A stretch of 64,000 bases of DNA from JALOTE01 sp031422195 (GCA_031422195.1 JANOPZ010000031.1:37333-101332); one strand, 5' to 3'. Shown: positions 1-8,944, counted from the stretch's first letter. Numbers and translations: made by a program. The notes: a model not told the origin generated them from the sequence alone.

Positions 1-516
1 ACTTATGTCAAGCCGGCAGACTGGAACGCGTTGATTGCAGATCCTGACACGGTCGTGATCGATACGCGCAACTTTTACGAAATTGTTGTTGGCACGTTTG
101 AAAATGCCATTGATCCTGAAACGCGGCTATTTAGCGAGTTTCCAAAATGGGTGGAAGAAAACCGGGAAAAACTCGCGGGTAAGCGTTTGGCAATGTTCTG
201 CACAGGCGGTATCCGCTGTGAAAAAGCAACTGCTTTAATGAAGGTTGAAGGGTTTAATGATGTGCACCATTTGCAGGGCGGTATTTTGCGCTATCTTGAA
301 GATGTGCCGCCTGAGCAGAGTTTATGGAAGGGGGACTGTGTTGTTTTTGATAAACGCGTGGTGTTGGGCCATGGCCTCATTGAAGGCGAGCATATTGATT
401 GCCCCAATTGCGGAACGCCCATTGCAGCAGCAACAATTGACAATAGTAAGCCGCATTGCCCTGATTGCATCCGTACCTCTTTAATTGCGGCGTCACAAAA
501 CCCATCTACCGCCTAG
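1..516 (+). CDS. trhO: tRNA uridine(34) hydroxylase, rhodanese family, 5'-truncated
   Basis: The reading frame is open from base 1, so this is the C-terminal part of a longer protein whose start lies outside the window. It holds the rhodanese domain of the TrhO/YceA family, with the active-site loop CTGGIRCEKA around residues 66-75 of the visible part. A Cys-rich tail (CPNCGTP and later HCPDC) follows, as in this family. TrhO enzymes hydroxylate the wobble uridine of certain tRNAs using O2. The family call is from the active-site loop and tail. The specific reaction is family knowledge. Confidence 0.85.
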   Translation, partial: TYVKPADWNALIADPDTVVIDTRNFYEIVVGTFENAIDPETRLFSEFPKWVEENREKLAGKRLAMFCTGGIRCEKATALMKVEGFNDVHHLQGGILRYLEDVPPEQSLWKGDCVVFDKRVVLGHGLIEGEHIDCPNCGTPIAAATIDNSKPHCPDCIRTSLIAASQNPSTA

Positions 517-543
517 CAACACCGTTCTGTCAGGAGCCAGCCC

Positions 544-1284
544 ATGTTTGACCCGAAAAACTTCAATCTTTCACAGCTGAAAAACATTGATGCCAAGGGC
601 ATTCTTGATCAACTTATGGGCTCAAAAGCCCCTGGCGACAGCACAACTGTAAAAGACCGTGCCGGGCAAGCCTTGGATATGGCGAAGAAAAATCCGCTCG
701 CAGCAGGTGCACTGGCCGCTGTTTTGCTTGGCACAGGAACTGGACGTGCGGTTGCAGGTTCAGCAGTTCAGCTCGGCGGTTTGGCTGCAATTGCGGCGCT
801 GGGTTACAAGGCCTATCAAAATTACCAATCGGGCAAACCTATTTTGCCACAAAAAACCGATGCTACTTTGCCAGATGCAGACGTTATTGAAGGCACGGCC
901 TTCGACCAAACTGCACAAGGTGAGGCCGGTGAAATGTTCACGCTCAGTCTTGTGCGCGTAATGATTGCTGCAGCACGGGCCGACGGCCATATTGATGATG
1001 CTGAACGCGCCGCTATTTTAGGTAAACTCAAAACATCAGGCATGAATGAGGAAGTTCAATCTTTCATCGACCATGAAATTTCAAACCCGGTTGACCTCGA
1101 CGGCCTTGTTGCGAGCGCCGTCACCGAAGAGCAAAAAGTTGAACTTTACACCGCCGCCCGCCTGACAATTTCGCCCGACAGCCGCGCAGAACGCGGGTTT
1201 TTGGACATGCTTGCAGGGCGGCTGGGGCTGGCCGATGCGTTGATCGATCATATTGATGCGACGGTTAAGGGTGTGAGTGTTTAA
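544..1284 (+). CDS. DUF533 / TerB-like membrane-associated protein
   Basis: A 246-residue protein preceded by a good ribosome site (cagga) 27 bases after trhO. The N-terminal part is followed by an Ala/Gly-rich hydrophobic stretch at about residues 55-95 that could span the membrane. The C-terminal half (about 125-240) is an acidic helical domain with AAARADGHIDDAER, typical of the TerB-like fold found in DUF533 (YebE) proteins. The cellular role of this family is unknown. The short spacing suggests co-transcription with trhO, but no functional link can be claimed. Confidence 0.75.
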   Translation: MFDPKNFNLSQLKNIDAKGILDQLMGSKAPGDSTTVKDRAGQALDMAKKNPLAAGALAAVLLGTGTGRAVAGSAVQLGGLAAIAALGYKAYQNYQSGKPILPQKTDATLPDADVIEGTAFDQTAQGEAGEMFTLSLVRVMIAAARADGHIDDAERAAILGKLKTSGMNEEVQSFIDHEISNPVDLDGLVASAVTEEQKVELYTAARLTISPDSRAERGFLDMLAGRLGLADALIDHIDATVKGVSV

Positions 1285-1305
1285 TTACCCCGCCAAAAAC
1301 CCCCT

Positions 1306-2469
1306 TCACAAAAATTCTTTTATCTTTGCCATCGCTCTTTCAATGTTCTCCTCTGAATTGGCATAACTCACGCGAATAAATCCTTCGCCATGGATGCCGA
1401 AATCTGGCCCGCCGATAAGGGCGATGCCAGCCTGCTCGAGCAGGGCAGAGGCCAGCGGCTTGGCCAGCCAACCGGTTTTGCTGATATTGGGAAAGGCGTA
1501 AAATGCGCCTTTCGGTGTGATGCAGCTGACATTCGGGATGTCGTTTAGCAATCGTGTCACCAGTTTGCGGCGCTTGTCAAACGCGGCCATCATCATCGCA
1601 ACGGCGTCTTGAGGGCCATCGAGCGCGGCGATAGCGGCAAATTGGGCGGGGGCGTTGACGCAAGAGTATGAGTTTACGGCCAGTTTGTTGACGGGTTTGA
1701 CGAGGCTTTCTGGCCAAACGCTCCAGCCCAAACGCCAGCCTGTCATGGCATAGGTTTTTGACCAGCCATTGAGAATGATCAGCCGGTCGGCAATTTCAAG
1801 GTAGCGGATCAATGAATGGTGCTGTTCGCCATCATAGACCATCTCGTCATAGATTTCGTCCGATAAAATTACGGCGTTGGGAAAGCGCGCAAGGCCTGCA
1901 ACCAGTGCATCGATTTCAGCCTTTGGTGTGACGCCGCCCGTCGGGTTGGCTGGGGAGTTGAGAATAATCAGTTTGGTTTTGTCAGTCATTAACGCCAGCA
2001 TTTGTGCGGCGGTGAATGCAAATCCGTTTTCTTCGAGCATCCGTACGGGAATGGGCGTTGCACCCGTAAACTCTATCATCGAGCGGTAAATCGGGAAGCC
2101 GGGGTCGGGGTAAAGAATTTCTGCGCCGGGTTCGCCGAACAGCATAATTGCGGCAAACATGGCCGGTTTGCCGCCCGGCATGATGAAAATACGGTCGGGC
2201 GAAATCTCAACGCCTTCGCGTTTGAAAATGCGGCGGGCAACAGATTCGCGCAGCGGCAAAATACCGTTGGAACCGGTGTAGCCGTGGTGGCCGTCGCGCA
2301 GCGCTTTGATGGCGGCTTCGACAATATGTTCCGGCGTTTTGAAATCAGGTTGGCCAATGCCGAGATTGATTATATCGCGGCCCTCCGCCGCTAAGTGATT
2401 GGCTCTGGCTAAAACAGCAAATGCGTTTTCTTCGCCCAGACGGCTAAAGGCTGCAACAGGTGACACCAT
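1306..2469 (-). CDS. Class I/II pyridoxal-phosphate aminotransferase
   Basis: A PLP-dependent aminotransferase of the aspartate-aminotransferase fold. The N-terminus has the INLGIGQPDFKTP motif. The middle has NSPANPTGG, and LSDEIYDEMVYDG supplies the cofactor-binding Asp and Tyr. The PLP lysine is in SKTYAMTGWRLGW. The frame stays open 21 codons further upstream, but the ATG at 2469 (MVSPVAAFSRLG) fits the family start. The substrate cannot be read from sequence; relatives include aspartate/aromatic and MalY/PatB-type enzymes. It is transcribed divergently from the GNAT gene across about 70 bases and converges with the DUF533 gene. Confidence 0.85.
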   Translation of the reverse strand: MVSPVAAFSRLGEENAFAVLARANHLAAEGRDIINLGIGQPDFKTPEHIVEAAIKALRDGHHGYTGSNGILPLRESVARRIFKREGVEISPDRIFIMPGGKPAMFAAIMLFGEPGAEILYPDPGFPIYRSMIEFTGATPIPVRMLEENGFAFTAAQMLALMTDKTKLIILNSPANPTGGVTPKAEIDALVAGLARFPNAVILSDEIYDEMVYDGEQHHSLIRYLEIADRLIILNGWSKTYAMTGWRLGWSVWPESLVKPVNKLAVNSYSCVNAPAQFAAIAALDGPQDAVAMMMAAFDKRRKLVTRLLNDIPNVSCITPKGAFYAFPNISKTGWLAKPLASALLEQAGIALIGGPDFGIHGEGFIRVSYANSEENIERAMAKIKEFL

Positions 2470-2541
2470 GACAAGATTCCAAATGTCGATTTGACGTGTG
2501 CTGATATGCAGTTGGCAGCAAATTGATGTCAATTGAGCAAT

Positions 2542-3246
2542 ATGATGAGCAATGATCTTTCAAACTGGACACCGCGCTCACGCCCGGAGCGCATCACGCT
2601 TGAGGGCAAACATGTGCGACTAGAGCCTATGAATGCGGTAAGGCATGGCAACGGTCTTTATACTGCCGCGACAGAAGGCGATGCTGATGGCCGGTTTCGC
2701 TATCTGTTTGATGAAATGCCAAATTCACGCGAAGAGTTTGATGTTTGGTTGGCACGGGTTGAGCAAAGCCAAGACCCATTGATGTTTGCCGTGGTCGATC
2801 AAAACACCCATGAACCTATTGGACGGCAAACCTTGATGCGGATCGACACTGCTCATGGTGTCATTGAAACCGGCAACATCCACTGGGGCCCGAAAATGCA
2901 GCGCAGCCCGCGCTCAACCGAGGCGCTTTATTTGCATGCCAGTTATGTGTTTGATGTGCTCGGCTACCGGCGGTTTGAGTGGAAATGCAACAATAACAAC
3001 TTACCGTCAAAAGTTTCAGCATTGCGGTTTGGGTTCTCGTATGAAGGCCTGTTTTGCAACCATATGGTGGTGAAAGGTGCCAACCGAGACACGGCTTGGT
3101 TTGCCATGCTTGATAAAGACTGGCCCATGATTAAACATGCGTTTGAACTCTGGCTTACCCCTGATAATTTCGATAGCAATGGCCAACAGATTAGACGGCT
3201 GGAAACGATCAGGGAGCGGTTAAATGGCAGGCAGGTTAAAGGGTAA
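2542..3246 (+). CDS. GNAT-family N-acetyltransferase (RimJ/RimL-like)
   Basis: A protein of about 234 residues with the layout of the RimJ/RimL branch of GNAT acetyltransferases: an N-terminal LEGKHVRLEPM strand, a central IGRQTLMRIDTAHGVIETGNIHWGP region, and the acetyl-CoA region followed by NNNLPSKVSALRFGFSYEG. That last motif is characteristic of the group. Acceptor substrate unknown. ATG codons occur at 2542 and 2545 and a TTG at 2533; the first ATG is used here. Its 3' end overlaps the following SDR gene by 23 bases, so the two are probably translationally coupled. Confidence 0.8.
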   Translation: MMSNDLSNWTPRSRPERITLEGKHVRLEPMNAVRHGNGLYTAATEGDADGRFRYLFDEMPNSREEFDVWLARVEQSQDPLMFAVVDQNTHEPIGRQTLMRIDTAHGVIETGNIHWGPKMQRSPRSTEALYLHASYVFDVLGYRRFEWKCNNNNLPSKVSALRFGFSYEGLFCNHMVVKGANRDTAWFAMLDKDWPMIKHAFELWLTPDNFDSNGQQIRRLETIRERLNGRQVKG

Positions 3247-3967
3247 AATTGCGGTCGTAACGGCGGCGGGGCAGGGCATCGGGCGCGCTATTGCTGAAGC
3301 GTTCATTGCAGAGGGCGCAACTGTTTATGCGTCTGATTTGGATAAATCCAAATTGGAGGGCCTCACCAAAGCGAAAAAGCATGCGCTCGATGTAACATCA
3401 ACCAAGGCCGTGCAGGCCTATGCTGCCAAAGTTGGAAGCATCGATATTCTCTGCAATGTCGCAGGCTTTGTGCACCATGGCACTTTGCTCGATTGCGATG
3501 AGAAGGCTTGGGATTTCTCTTTTGATCTTAATGTGAAGTCGATCCACAGAATGCTGGCTGCGTTTATGCCGGGAATGTTGGCGCAGGGCGGCGGCTCAAT
3601 CATCAATTTAGCGTCGGCGGCATCCTCGATAAAGGGCGCTCCGAACCGGTATGTCTATGGCGCGACAAAGGCTGCGGTTATTGGCCTTACAAAAGCCGTC
3701 GCGCAGGATTTTATTACCAAAGGAATTCGCTGTAACGCGATTTGCCCTGGAACGATTCAATCGCCGTCGCTGGATCAGCGTATTGGTCAATTGGGCGAGC
3801 AGGTTGGCGGTACAGATAAAGCGCGAGATATGTTCATTGCACGCCAGCCAATGGGGCGTATCGCGGATGCTGCCGAAATCGGTCCTCTTGCAGTTTACTT
3901 GGCTTCCAACGAAAGCCAATTTGTTACCGGCGGGGCGCATTTGATTGATGGAGGCTGGACGTTGTGA
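3224..3967 (+). CDS. Short-chain dehydrogenase/reductase (SDR)
   Basis: A classical SDR of 247 residues. It has the cofactor motif TAAGQGIG near residue 13, an Asp at the end of the second strand (ASDLDKS) that favours NAD(H), the NVAG motif, an active-site Ser in NLASAAS, and YGATK (YxxxK). The C-terminus is FVTGGAHLIDGGWTL. The sequence resembles the DHRS6/BDH2-like and sugar-acid dehydrogenase branch. With the D-erythronate dehydrogenase gene just downstream, a role in a small sugar-acid pathway is plausible but is an inference from context. Confidence 0.85.
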   Translation: MAGRLKGKIAVVTAAGQGIGRAIAEAFIAEGATVYASDLDKSKLEGLTKAKKHALDVTSTKAVQAYAAKVGSIDILCNVAGFVHHGTLLDCDEKAWDFSFDLNVKSIHRMLAAFMPGMLAQGGGSIINLASAASSIKGAPNRYVYGATKAAVIGLTKAVAQDFITKGIRCNAICPGTIQSPSLDQRIGQLGEQVGGTDKARDMFIARQPMGRIADAAEIGPLAVYLASNESQFVTGGAHLIDGGWTL

Positions 3968-4170
3968 CAACTGAAGACAAAAAGTCGGCTATTGCTGCTG
4001 CCCTTATATTGGTCTTTGTGGCATTCGGGTTGATGGCAATGCCAAAACTGGTGATCGGGCTGGCGGATGCCGTGTCGCCCTTTGCTGGTGTTGCACTGGC
4101 GCTGGCATTTATATTGGCACCGTTCGTCATTTTGTGGGTTCGCTCTAGGTACCAAAATAAGGCCAAATAA
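3964..4170 (+). CDS. Small two-helix membrane protein
   Basis: A 68-residue protein starting at GTG 3964, overlapping the SDR stop by four bases (GTGA). It has two hydrophobic segments, at about residues 8-30 and 37-59, and a basic C-terminus (RSRYQNKAK). The next gene begins immediately after its stop. I do not recognise a family. The tight packing between two dehydrogenase genes argues that it is real. Its function cannot be inferred. Confidence 0.55.
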   Translation: MTTEDKKSAIAAALILVFVAFGLMAMPKLVIGLADAVSPFAGVALALAFILAPFVILWVRSRYQNKAK

Positions 4171-5163
4171 ATGCGCGTTTTGATCACAGGTGCAGCTGGA
4201 ATGATTGGCGCAAAGCTGGCCGCCCGTATTGCTGCTGATGGGCACGTTAGCGGCCAGATGGTTTCTGCCATGCATCTGACAGATGTTAACCAGCCACAAA
4301 AACCCGAGGCAGATTTTTTAATCACTGCGCGGGCCGCTGATTTTTCTGCCCCAAGCGAAGCCGTCCATTTGGCCAGTTTGAAACCCGATCTTGTGTTTCA
4401 CTTGGCGGCAATAGTTTCCGGTGAGGCTGAAACTGATTTTGACAAAGGATATCGCATTAACTTTGACGGCACGCGCGCCTTGCTGGATGCTTTTCGTTTA
4501 ACGCAAGAAAAGCCCAAGGTTATTTTTGCTTCATCAAGTGCGATATTTGGCGGACCTTACCCTGACGTTATTCCTGATGATTTTACCCCGCAGCCGCTGA
4601 CATCATATGGTACGCAAAAGTTGATGGGCGAACTTTTGGTTTCAGATTTTTCGCGCAAAGGTTTCATTGATGGTGTCGCTTTGCGCTTTCCGACGATTTG
4701 CGTGCGGCCTGGCTTGCCCAATAAAGCGGCTTCTGGTTTTTTCTCAAATATCATCCGTGAGCCGTTAGCGGGCAAAGTTGCTAAATTGCCCGTAGGCCTT
4801 GATGTCGTTCACACACACGCCTCGCCACGTTCTGCAATCGGGTTTTTACTGCATGCCGCCGCCATGGATTTAAGCCGTCTTGGCTCTCGCCGCGCAGTGA
4901 CTTTACCGGGCGTCGCTGTCTCGGTTGGTGAACAAATTGGGGCGCTGACGCGGATTGCTGGCGCAAAAATTGCTCAACTGATTGTGCCAGAACCTGATGA
5001 GATGGTTGCTAAGATCATATCTGGTTGGCCAACGCGGTTTGAGGCCAAGCGGTCACGCGAATTGGGTTTTCAAGCAGAGTCTAATTTTGACGACATTATT
5101 CAAGCCCATATTGATGATGTACACGGCGGCGTACTGCCCGGTTACGCTAGTGAGCCAGCGTAG
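4171..5163 (+). CDS. denD: D-erythronate dehydrogenase, extended SDR family
   Basis: A 330-residue extended-SDR (epimerase-like) protein with the N-terminal Rossmann motif GAAGMIG, VFHLAAIVSGEAE, an SSSAIFGG active-site strand and the YGTQK (YxxxK) catalytic pair. The motif HTHASPRSAIGFL and overall length match DenD, which oxidises D-erythronate at C2 in four-carbon acid-sugar catabolism (family knowledge). The ATG follows directly after the small membrane protein gene. The last 22 bases overlap the convergent NicO gene. The DenD assignment is stronger than generic epimerase, but the partner genes of a full pathway (kinase, otnC/otnI) are not in the window. Confidence 0.75.
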   Translation: MRVLITGAAGMIGAKLAARIAADGHVSGQMVSAMHLTDVNQPQKPEADFLITARAADFSAPSEAVHLASLKPDLVFHLAAIVSGEAETDFDKGYRINFDGTRALLDAFRLTQEKPKVIFASSSAIFGGPYPDVIPDDFTPQPLTSYGTQKLMGELLVSDFSRKGFIDGVALRFPTICVRPGLPNKAASGFFSNIIREPLAGKVAKLPVGLDVVHTHASPRSAIGFLLHAAAMDLSRLGSRRAVTLPGVAVSVGEQIGALTRIAGAKIAQLIVPEPDEMVAKIISGWPTRFEAKRSRELGFQAESNFDDIIQAHIDDVHGGVLPGYASEPA

Positions 5164-6134
5164 AGCAGGCCAAGGCCCAAGACCAGAACCAAGCTTGCCC
5201 CAGTAATTTCAATTGCATTGCCAACCCACGTTGCGTGCGCTCCGGAAAATCTCACCGCCGCGCCTTTTGCGTAAACTGCGATGGCTGCAAGAGCCGATAC
5301 CGTGATGGCGGTGCCCAGTGCCATAACCAAAACCGAGGCAAACCCCGCTGCATAAAGCCCGTTAAGCAATGCAAAACTTAAAACCACAATTGCCCCGGTA
5401 CAAGGGCGCAGGCCAACAGCGGCCACAATGCCCCAAGCATCGCGAAGTGACACGCTTTTTCCCGTTAGTTGAGTTGGGTCCGGCGCGTGGGAATGGCCGC
5501 AGCTTTCGCAAACCATGCCTTCGCCTGAATGTTTGTGATGGGCATTATCGTGATGGGCATGATTTTGATGAGCATGATCGTGATGGGCATGATTTTTATG
5601 AGCATGCGCGGATGTGTTACCGTTTAGTTTGCGCCATAATAAAAGCGCGCCTATCCCCGCAATCATGGCATAGCTGGCCATTTCCAAGAACCATCCGGCA
5701 TCAGTCATCGTGAGTGCAGCGCCGCGTAAAATCAGAAATCCGGCGCCCACCAAGACTATAGCAGATATCGCCTGCGCCAATGACGAGGCAAATGACAGTA
5801 TGATACCGCGCTTTAGCGCGACTTCATTGGCAAACATGTAGCTGGAAATCACTGCCTTGCCGTGACCGGGGCCGGCGGCATGGAAAATACCATAAGCAAA
5901 TGACAGACCGATCAAAGTGAGTGTGCCGCCGGTACCGCCATCACGGATCAGTTTGAGTGCGGCCTGCAATGCGCGGAAAAAATACTGCTGCTGGGCGTAA
6001 ATCCAGCCAAAAATGCCGCCTAAGGCAGGAGCGGGAGAAACCTCATTAGTGCCTATGCCCAGAGACGATTGAGCCTGAGCAATCGTAAATGTTGCAAGTA
6101 TAAATATGCCGGCCCAAAAAATACGCTTCAGCAT
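5142..6134 (-). CDS. NicO-family nickel/cobalt transporter with His-rich loop
   Basis: A 330-residue membrane protein with an N-terminal signal-like segment (IFWAGIFILATFTIAQAQ). Several transmembrane segments include FHAAGPGHGKAVISSYM, a hallmark of NicO/RcnA-type Ni2+/Co2+ transporters. A cytoplasmic or periplasmic loop at about residues 170-220 is very rich in His (repeats of HAHH, HDHAH, HQNHAHH), followed by CESCGHSH. It overlaps the upstream DUF1007 gene by seven bases (ATGCTGA). DUF1007-NicO pairs are common and are thought to act together in metal transport. The direction of transport cannot be told from sequence. Confidence 0.85.
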   Translation of the reverse strand: MLKRIFWAGIFILATFTIAQAQSSLGIGTNEVSPAPALGGIFGWIYAQQQYFFRALQAALKLIRDGGTGGTLTLIGLSFAYGIFHAAGPGHGKAVISSYMFANEVALKRGIILSFASSLAQAISAIVLVGAGFLILRGAALTMTDAGWFLEMASYAMIAGIGALLLWRKLNGNTSAHAHKNHAHHDHAHQNHAHHDNAHHKHSGEGMVCESCGHSHAPDPTQLTGKSVSLRDAWGIVAAVGLRPCTGAIVVLSFALLNGLYAAGFASVLVMALGTAITVSALAAIAVYAKGAAVRFSGAHATWVGNAIEITGASLVLVLGLGLLYAGSLA

Positions 6135-6775
6135 TTGGCTTCCAAACGCGTCGCGAACATTTTTGAAAAATCGCTCATGCCTTGCTCTTTATCTGAGAAA
6201 AACTGCTCGGTGAGCGTGCTTTCATTTTGTGCGATGGCCTCATCGGGATCGGGCCGGACCACTTTGAAAGCACAGGTTTCTGGAAACCCTTGCCCTGACA
6301 AGTCGGTGTCATTGATGAAATCGAGCGATGTATAGAAAGTTTCATCAAAAATACCGAACATCAAATCACCTGACAAAGCCACCTCGCTCGATGGCTTTGA
6401 TTCAAAGATTAAAATCATTTGCGGCCCGTCAAAACCGATTGTCATCTCGCCCGGTACTGTCATTTTAACTTCGCGGCCATTATCATAGACGTTTTGGAAG
6501 TAATTGAACTGGGCGGTCGACTTTTTGATGGTGGCGCCAATGGCCGCCAATTCACCATCACTCAGTTTATTGTCGCCGTCTTTGTCAAATTCAAGTTGAA
6601 CGGTGGAGGAGAAAAATTCGTCAAACCGCCAAACATGGCGCAGTGCTTCTAATTTACCGGCATTGCCAATGACTTCTGTGCGCGTTTCAGCAAAAACATG
6701 CGGATGCGCGAGTGCTGTTGAAGCAACGCATAACAATAAAGCCGTGGCTATGAATTTAGAAAATGGGTGAACCAC
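6128..6775 (-). CDS. DUF1007 family periplasmic protein
   Basis: The mature part begins ALAHPHVFAETRTEV, the typical start of DUF1007 proteins, and includes the acidic EF-hand-like stretch DKDGDNKLSDGEL. The preceding hydrophobic segment FSKFIATALLLCVASTALA looks like a signal peptide, so the GTG at 6775 is taken as start. A TTG at 6847 would add 24 mostly charged residues and sit three bases from the LysR stop. It is a likely partner of the downstream NicO transporter in Ni/Co handling. The exact role is not established. Confidence 0.75.
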   Translation of the reverse strand: MVHPFSKFIATALLLCVASTALAHPHVFAETRTEVIGNAGKLEALRHVWRFDEFFSSTVQLEFDKDGDNKLSDGELAAIGATIKKSTAQFNYFQNVYDNGREVKMTVPGEMTIGFDGPQMILIFESKPSSEVALSGDLMFGIFDETFYTSLDFINDTDLSGQGFPETCAFKVVRPDPDEAIAQNESTLTEQFFSDKEQGMSDFSKMFATRLEAKC

Positions 6776-6850
6776 GCCTGACCGCCGATCTCGTTTACAG
6801 CGCAATAGTTGCAAATCGGGGCGGATTTGTGAATCCCTAAAACGCAAATA

Positions 6851-7753
6851 CTACATGCGAGGCATGTTATGCTTGATCCAGTTGGCAAGAAAATCGACAA
6901 ATGTGCGCACACGCGCTGTTAAATAGCGGCGATGGGGATACACAACATAAATACCACGATTATTTGGCAGATCTTCGCAAAAAAGACGCACCAGACGGCC
7001 AGCTGCAAGATCCGATGCTGCAATAATATCGGGCACCATGCCAAAGCCCGCCCCTGAAACAACGGCGCGGCGCATCACTTCCGGGCTATTTGCTTCGATC
7101 ACAGCTTTAACGGTGACGGCGTATTTTTCCTTTTTGCTGTTTACGAACTGCCAAACATTGCGCGATTTACCGTTGGTATCGATCACGCAAGGTTTGTTGC
7201 CCAATTCCTGCGGACTGGCAGGATGGCCATAGGTGTCGATGAGTTTGGGTGATGCGTAAATAGAAACACTAAAATCGCCCAAGCGGCGGGCAATCAACGA
7301 GGAGTCTGTCATTTCGGCAACCCTGATTGCCATATCGAAGCCCTCTTCGACCAAATCCACGATCCTGTCGTCGAGAGAAATATCGAGTGCGATATCTGGA
7401 TATTGTTTTGCAAAATCGACAAAGGCCTGACCGAACACAGAATCGGCCAGTGTGCGCGGGGCTGAAAGGCGAATCCGCCCTGAAACGTTACCGCTTTTCT
7501 GGCGCACAATATCTTGTAAATCATCAATATCCCGCAAAATCTCGGTGACCCTTGCGTAATATTCATGCCCGGCTTCTGTCAGCGAAAACTGGCGCGTCGT
7601 GCGGTTGATCAACAACGTCGATAAATCGTCTTCGAGCTCCCGGACATATTTTGATAAAAGCGCTTTAGACCTCCCAATACGGCGCGCTGCAGAAGAATAA
7701 CCTTCCGCTTCAACCACATCTTTGTAAGCCCGCATTCGGGTGAGGGTATCCAA
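6851..7753 (-). CDS. LysR-family transcriptional regulator
   Basis: A 300-residue LysR-type regulator. The N-terminal helix-turn-helix covers about residues 1-60 (YSSAARRIGRSKALLSKYVRELEDDL). The substrate-binding domain begins near residue 90 (GRIRLSAPRTLADSVF). The sequence resembles the large AaeR/YafC-like subgroup. It lies immediately upstream of the DUF1007-NicO genes on the same strand, so it may be co-transcribed and may regulate them, though LysR genes often control divergent targets instead. A perfect inverted repeat lies 61 bases upstream of its start codon (see 7814-7829). Confidence 0.85.
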   Translation of the reverse strand: MDTLTRMRAYKDVVEAEGYSSAARRIGRSKALLSKYVRELEDDLSTLLINRTTRQFSLTEAGHEYYARVTEILRDIDDLQDIVRQKSGNVSGRIRLSAPRTLADSVFGQAFVDFAKQYPDIALDISLDDRIVDLVEEGFDMAIRVAEMTDSSLIARRLGDFSVSIYASPKLIDTYGHPASPQELGNKPCVIDTNGKSRNVWQFVNSKKEKYAVTVKAVIEANSPEVMRRAVVSGAGFGMVPDIIAASDLAAGRLVRLFCEDLPNNRGIYVVYPHRRYLTARVRTFVDFLANWIKHNMPRM

Positions 7754-7813
7754 GCCAATCTCCTGCGATCGTCAGAGATCAATAACACAAGTCTTGGTGA
7801 AATTATCATCCAT

Positions 7814-7829
7814 TTTACGTCAACGTAAA
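7814..7829. promoter_or_regulatory. Operator-like inverted repeat upstream of the lysR gene
   Basis: A perfect palindrome with 7-base arms (tttacgt / acgtaaa) and a 2-base centre. It lies 61 bases upstream of the LysR start, in the 123-base gap before the LacI gene. Dyads containing T-N11-A are typical of LysR operators, so autoregulation is a reasonable inference. Confidence 0.45.
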
Positions 7830-7876
7830 GAAAGCAATGCGTCAAAACTTTGGGGTGTGAAGATTATAATTGCGTT

Positions 7877-8896
7877 CTAGCCTTGCGATGCCGGACCAAT
7901 GGATTCGCGGACAATTAGATCAACAGGCCAAACTTCGCCGTCGGTTGTTGGTGCGTCGATGCCTGCAACCAGACGCTGCATCGCACGCACCCCGGCTGCG
8001 CGGATTGATGAGCGGGTGGTCGCCAAAGGTACTCTGAAGTTTTCGGGTTTTAGATACGGAATCACGTCATCATGGGCGAGAAGCGAAACATCACTGCCAA
8101 TTTTTAGGTTTCTATCATAGATGGCACGCACGGCTCCGAGCGCAATAAAAAGCGATGCGCATAAAATTGCTGTTGGCGCATTTGCCCGATCCAACATTTT
8201 GGCTGTTATCCGGTAGCCGTATTCATCTGTCATCTCACCGTTGGTAATTAAAGCCGGGTCCACTTCAATATTGTTCTCGGCTAAAGCATCCATGACGCCC
8301 AACGCACGATCATTGGCAAAATTCAAATTGCCGAGGCCATTGATAAAACCAATTTTGCGATGACCCAGACCAATCAAAAGCCGGGCAGCTTCAAAAAAAG
8401 CGCCTTTATTATCGATATCGAGAAATGGGTAAAGTTTGCTGCGTGCGCCATCACGGCCGTGAACCATGTAAGGGATATTCAGTTCATCGAGCAATGTGAT
8501 GCGGTGGTCTGAAATAAATGGCGATGAAAGCAAAATACCGTCAACCTGACCACTTTGCGCTAAACGGCGAAACGTGGCTTCTTCGGTTTCCCGGGTCACG
8601 GGGCTTAGCAAGATGTCATAGCCCAAACTCATAGCAGCTTCGCCAACGCCGCTCAAGAATTCGCCGTAATGCGGGTCAGCTGATTGGCCAGCGGCGGTGC
8701 GCATGACAACAGCGATAGCGCCAGCCTTGCCGGTGGCCAAACCCCGGGCTGCATGATTGGGGCGATAGCCCATTTGCTGGGCAGCTTCACTCACACGTTG
8801 GCGGGTGCGCACGGAAACCTCAGGGTAACCATTTAAGGCACGGCTGACTGTCGTTTGAGACAGCCCGAGATGCTCTGATAACGCTCTTAAATTCAT
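7877..8896 (-). CDS. aglR: LacI-family repressor of the alpha-glucoside genes
   Basis: A 339-residue LacI/GalR regulator. The N-terminal helix-turn-helix (MNLRALSEHLGLSQTTVSRALNG) and hinge helix (GYRPNHAARGLATG) are followed by a periplasmic-binding-protein-like effector domain. It is divergent from aglEFGAK with a 328-base spacer carrying two identical palindromes. AglR repressors with this position control alpha-glucoside uptake in rhizobia. The symbol is by position and family, not by direct recognition of a characterised orthologue. Confidence 0.8.
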   Translation of the reverse strand: MNLRALSEHLGLSQTTVSRALNGYPEVSVRTRQRVSEAAQQMGYRPNHAARGLATGKAGAIAVVMRTAAGQSADPHYGEFLSGVGEAAMSLGYDILLSPVTRETEEATFRRLAQSGQVDGILLSSPFISDHRITLLDELNIPYMVHGRDGARSKLYPFLDIDNKGAFFEAARLLIGLGHRKIGFINGLGNLNFANDRALGVMDALAENNIEVDPALITNGEMTDEYGYRITAKMLDRANAPTAILCASLFIALGAVRAIYDRNLKIGSDVSLLAHDDVIPYLKPENFRVPLATTRSSIRAAGVRAMQRLVAGIDAPTTDGEVWPVDLIVRESIGPASQG

Positions 8897-8930
8897 CGGT
8901 TCTGCTCTGCTGACTTCAAATTCAAATTTT

Positions 8931-8944
8931 AAAGCGCTTTCAAA
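8931..8944. promoter_or_regulatory. LacI-type operator 1
   Basis: Sequence AAAGCGCTTTCAAA, containing a perfect 10-base palindrome with the central CG typical of LacI/GalR operators. It lies 35 bases upstream of the aglR start, so probably serves autoregulation. Confidence 0.65.

Noticed and set aside
5521..5625. Short repeats of catgatcgtgatgggcatg type, looking like a tandem repeat
   Set aside because: They encode the His-rich loop of the NicO transporter (CAC/CAT and GAT codons), so coding explains them.
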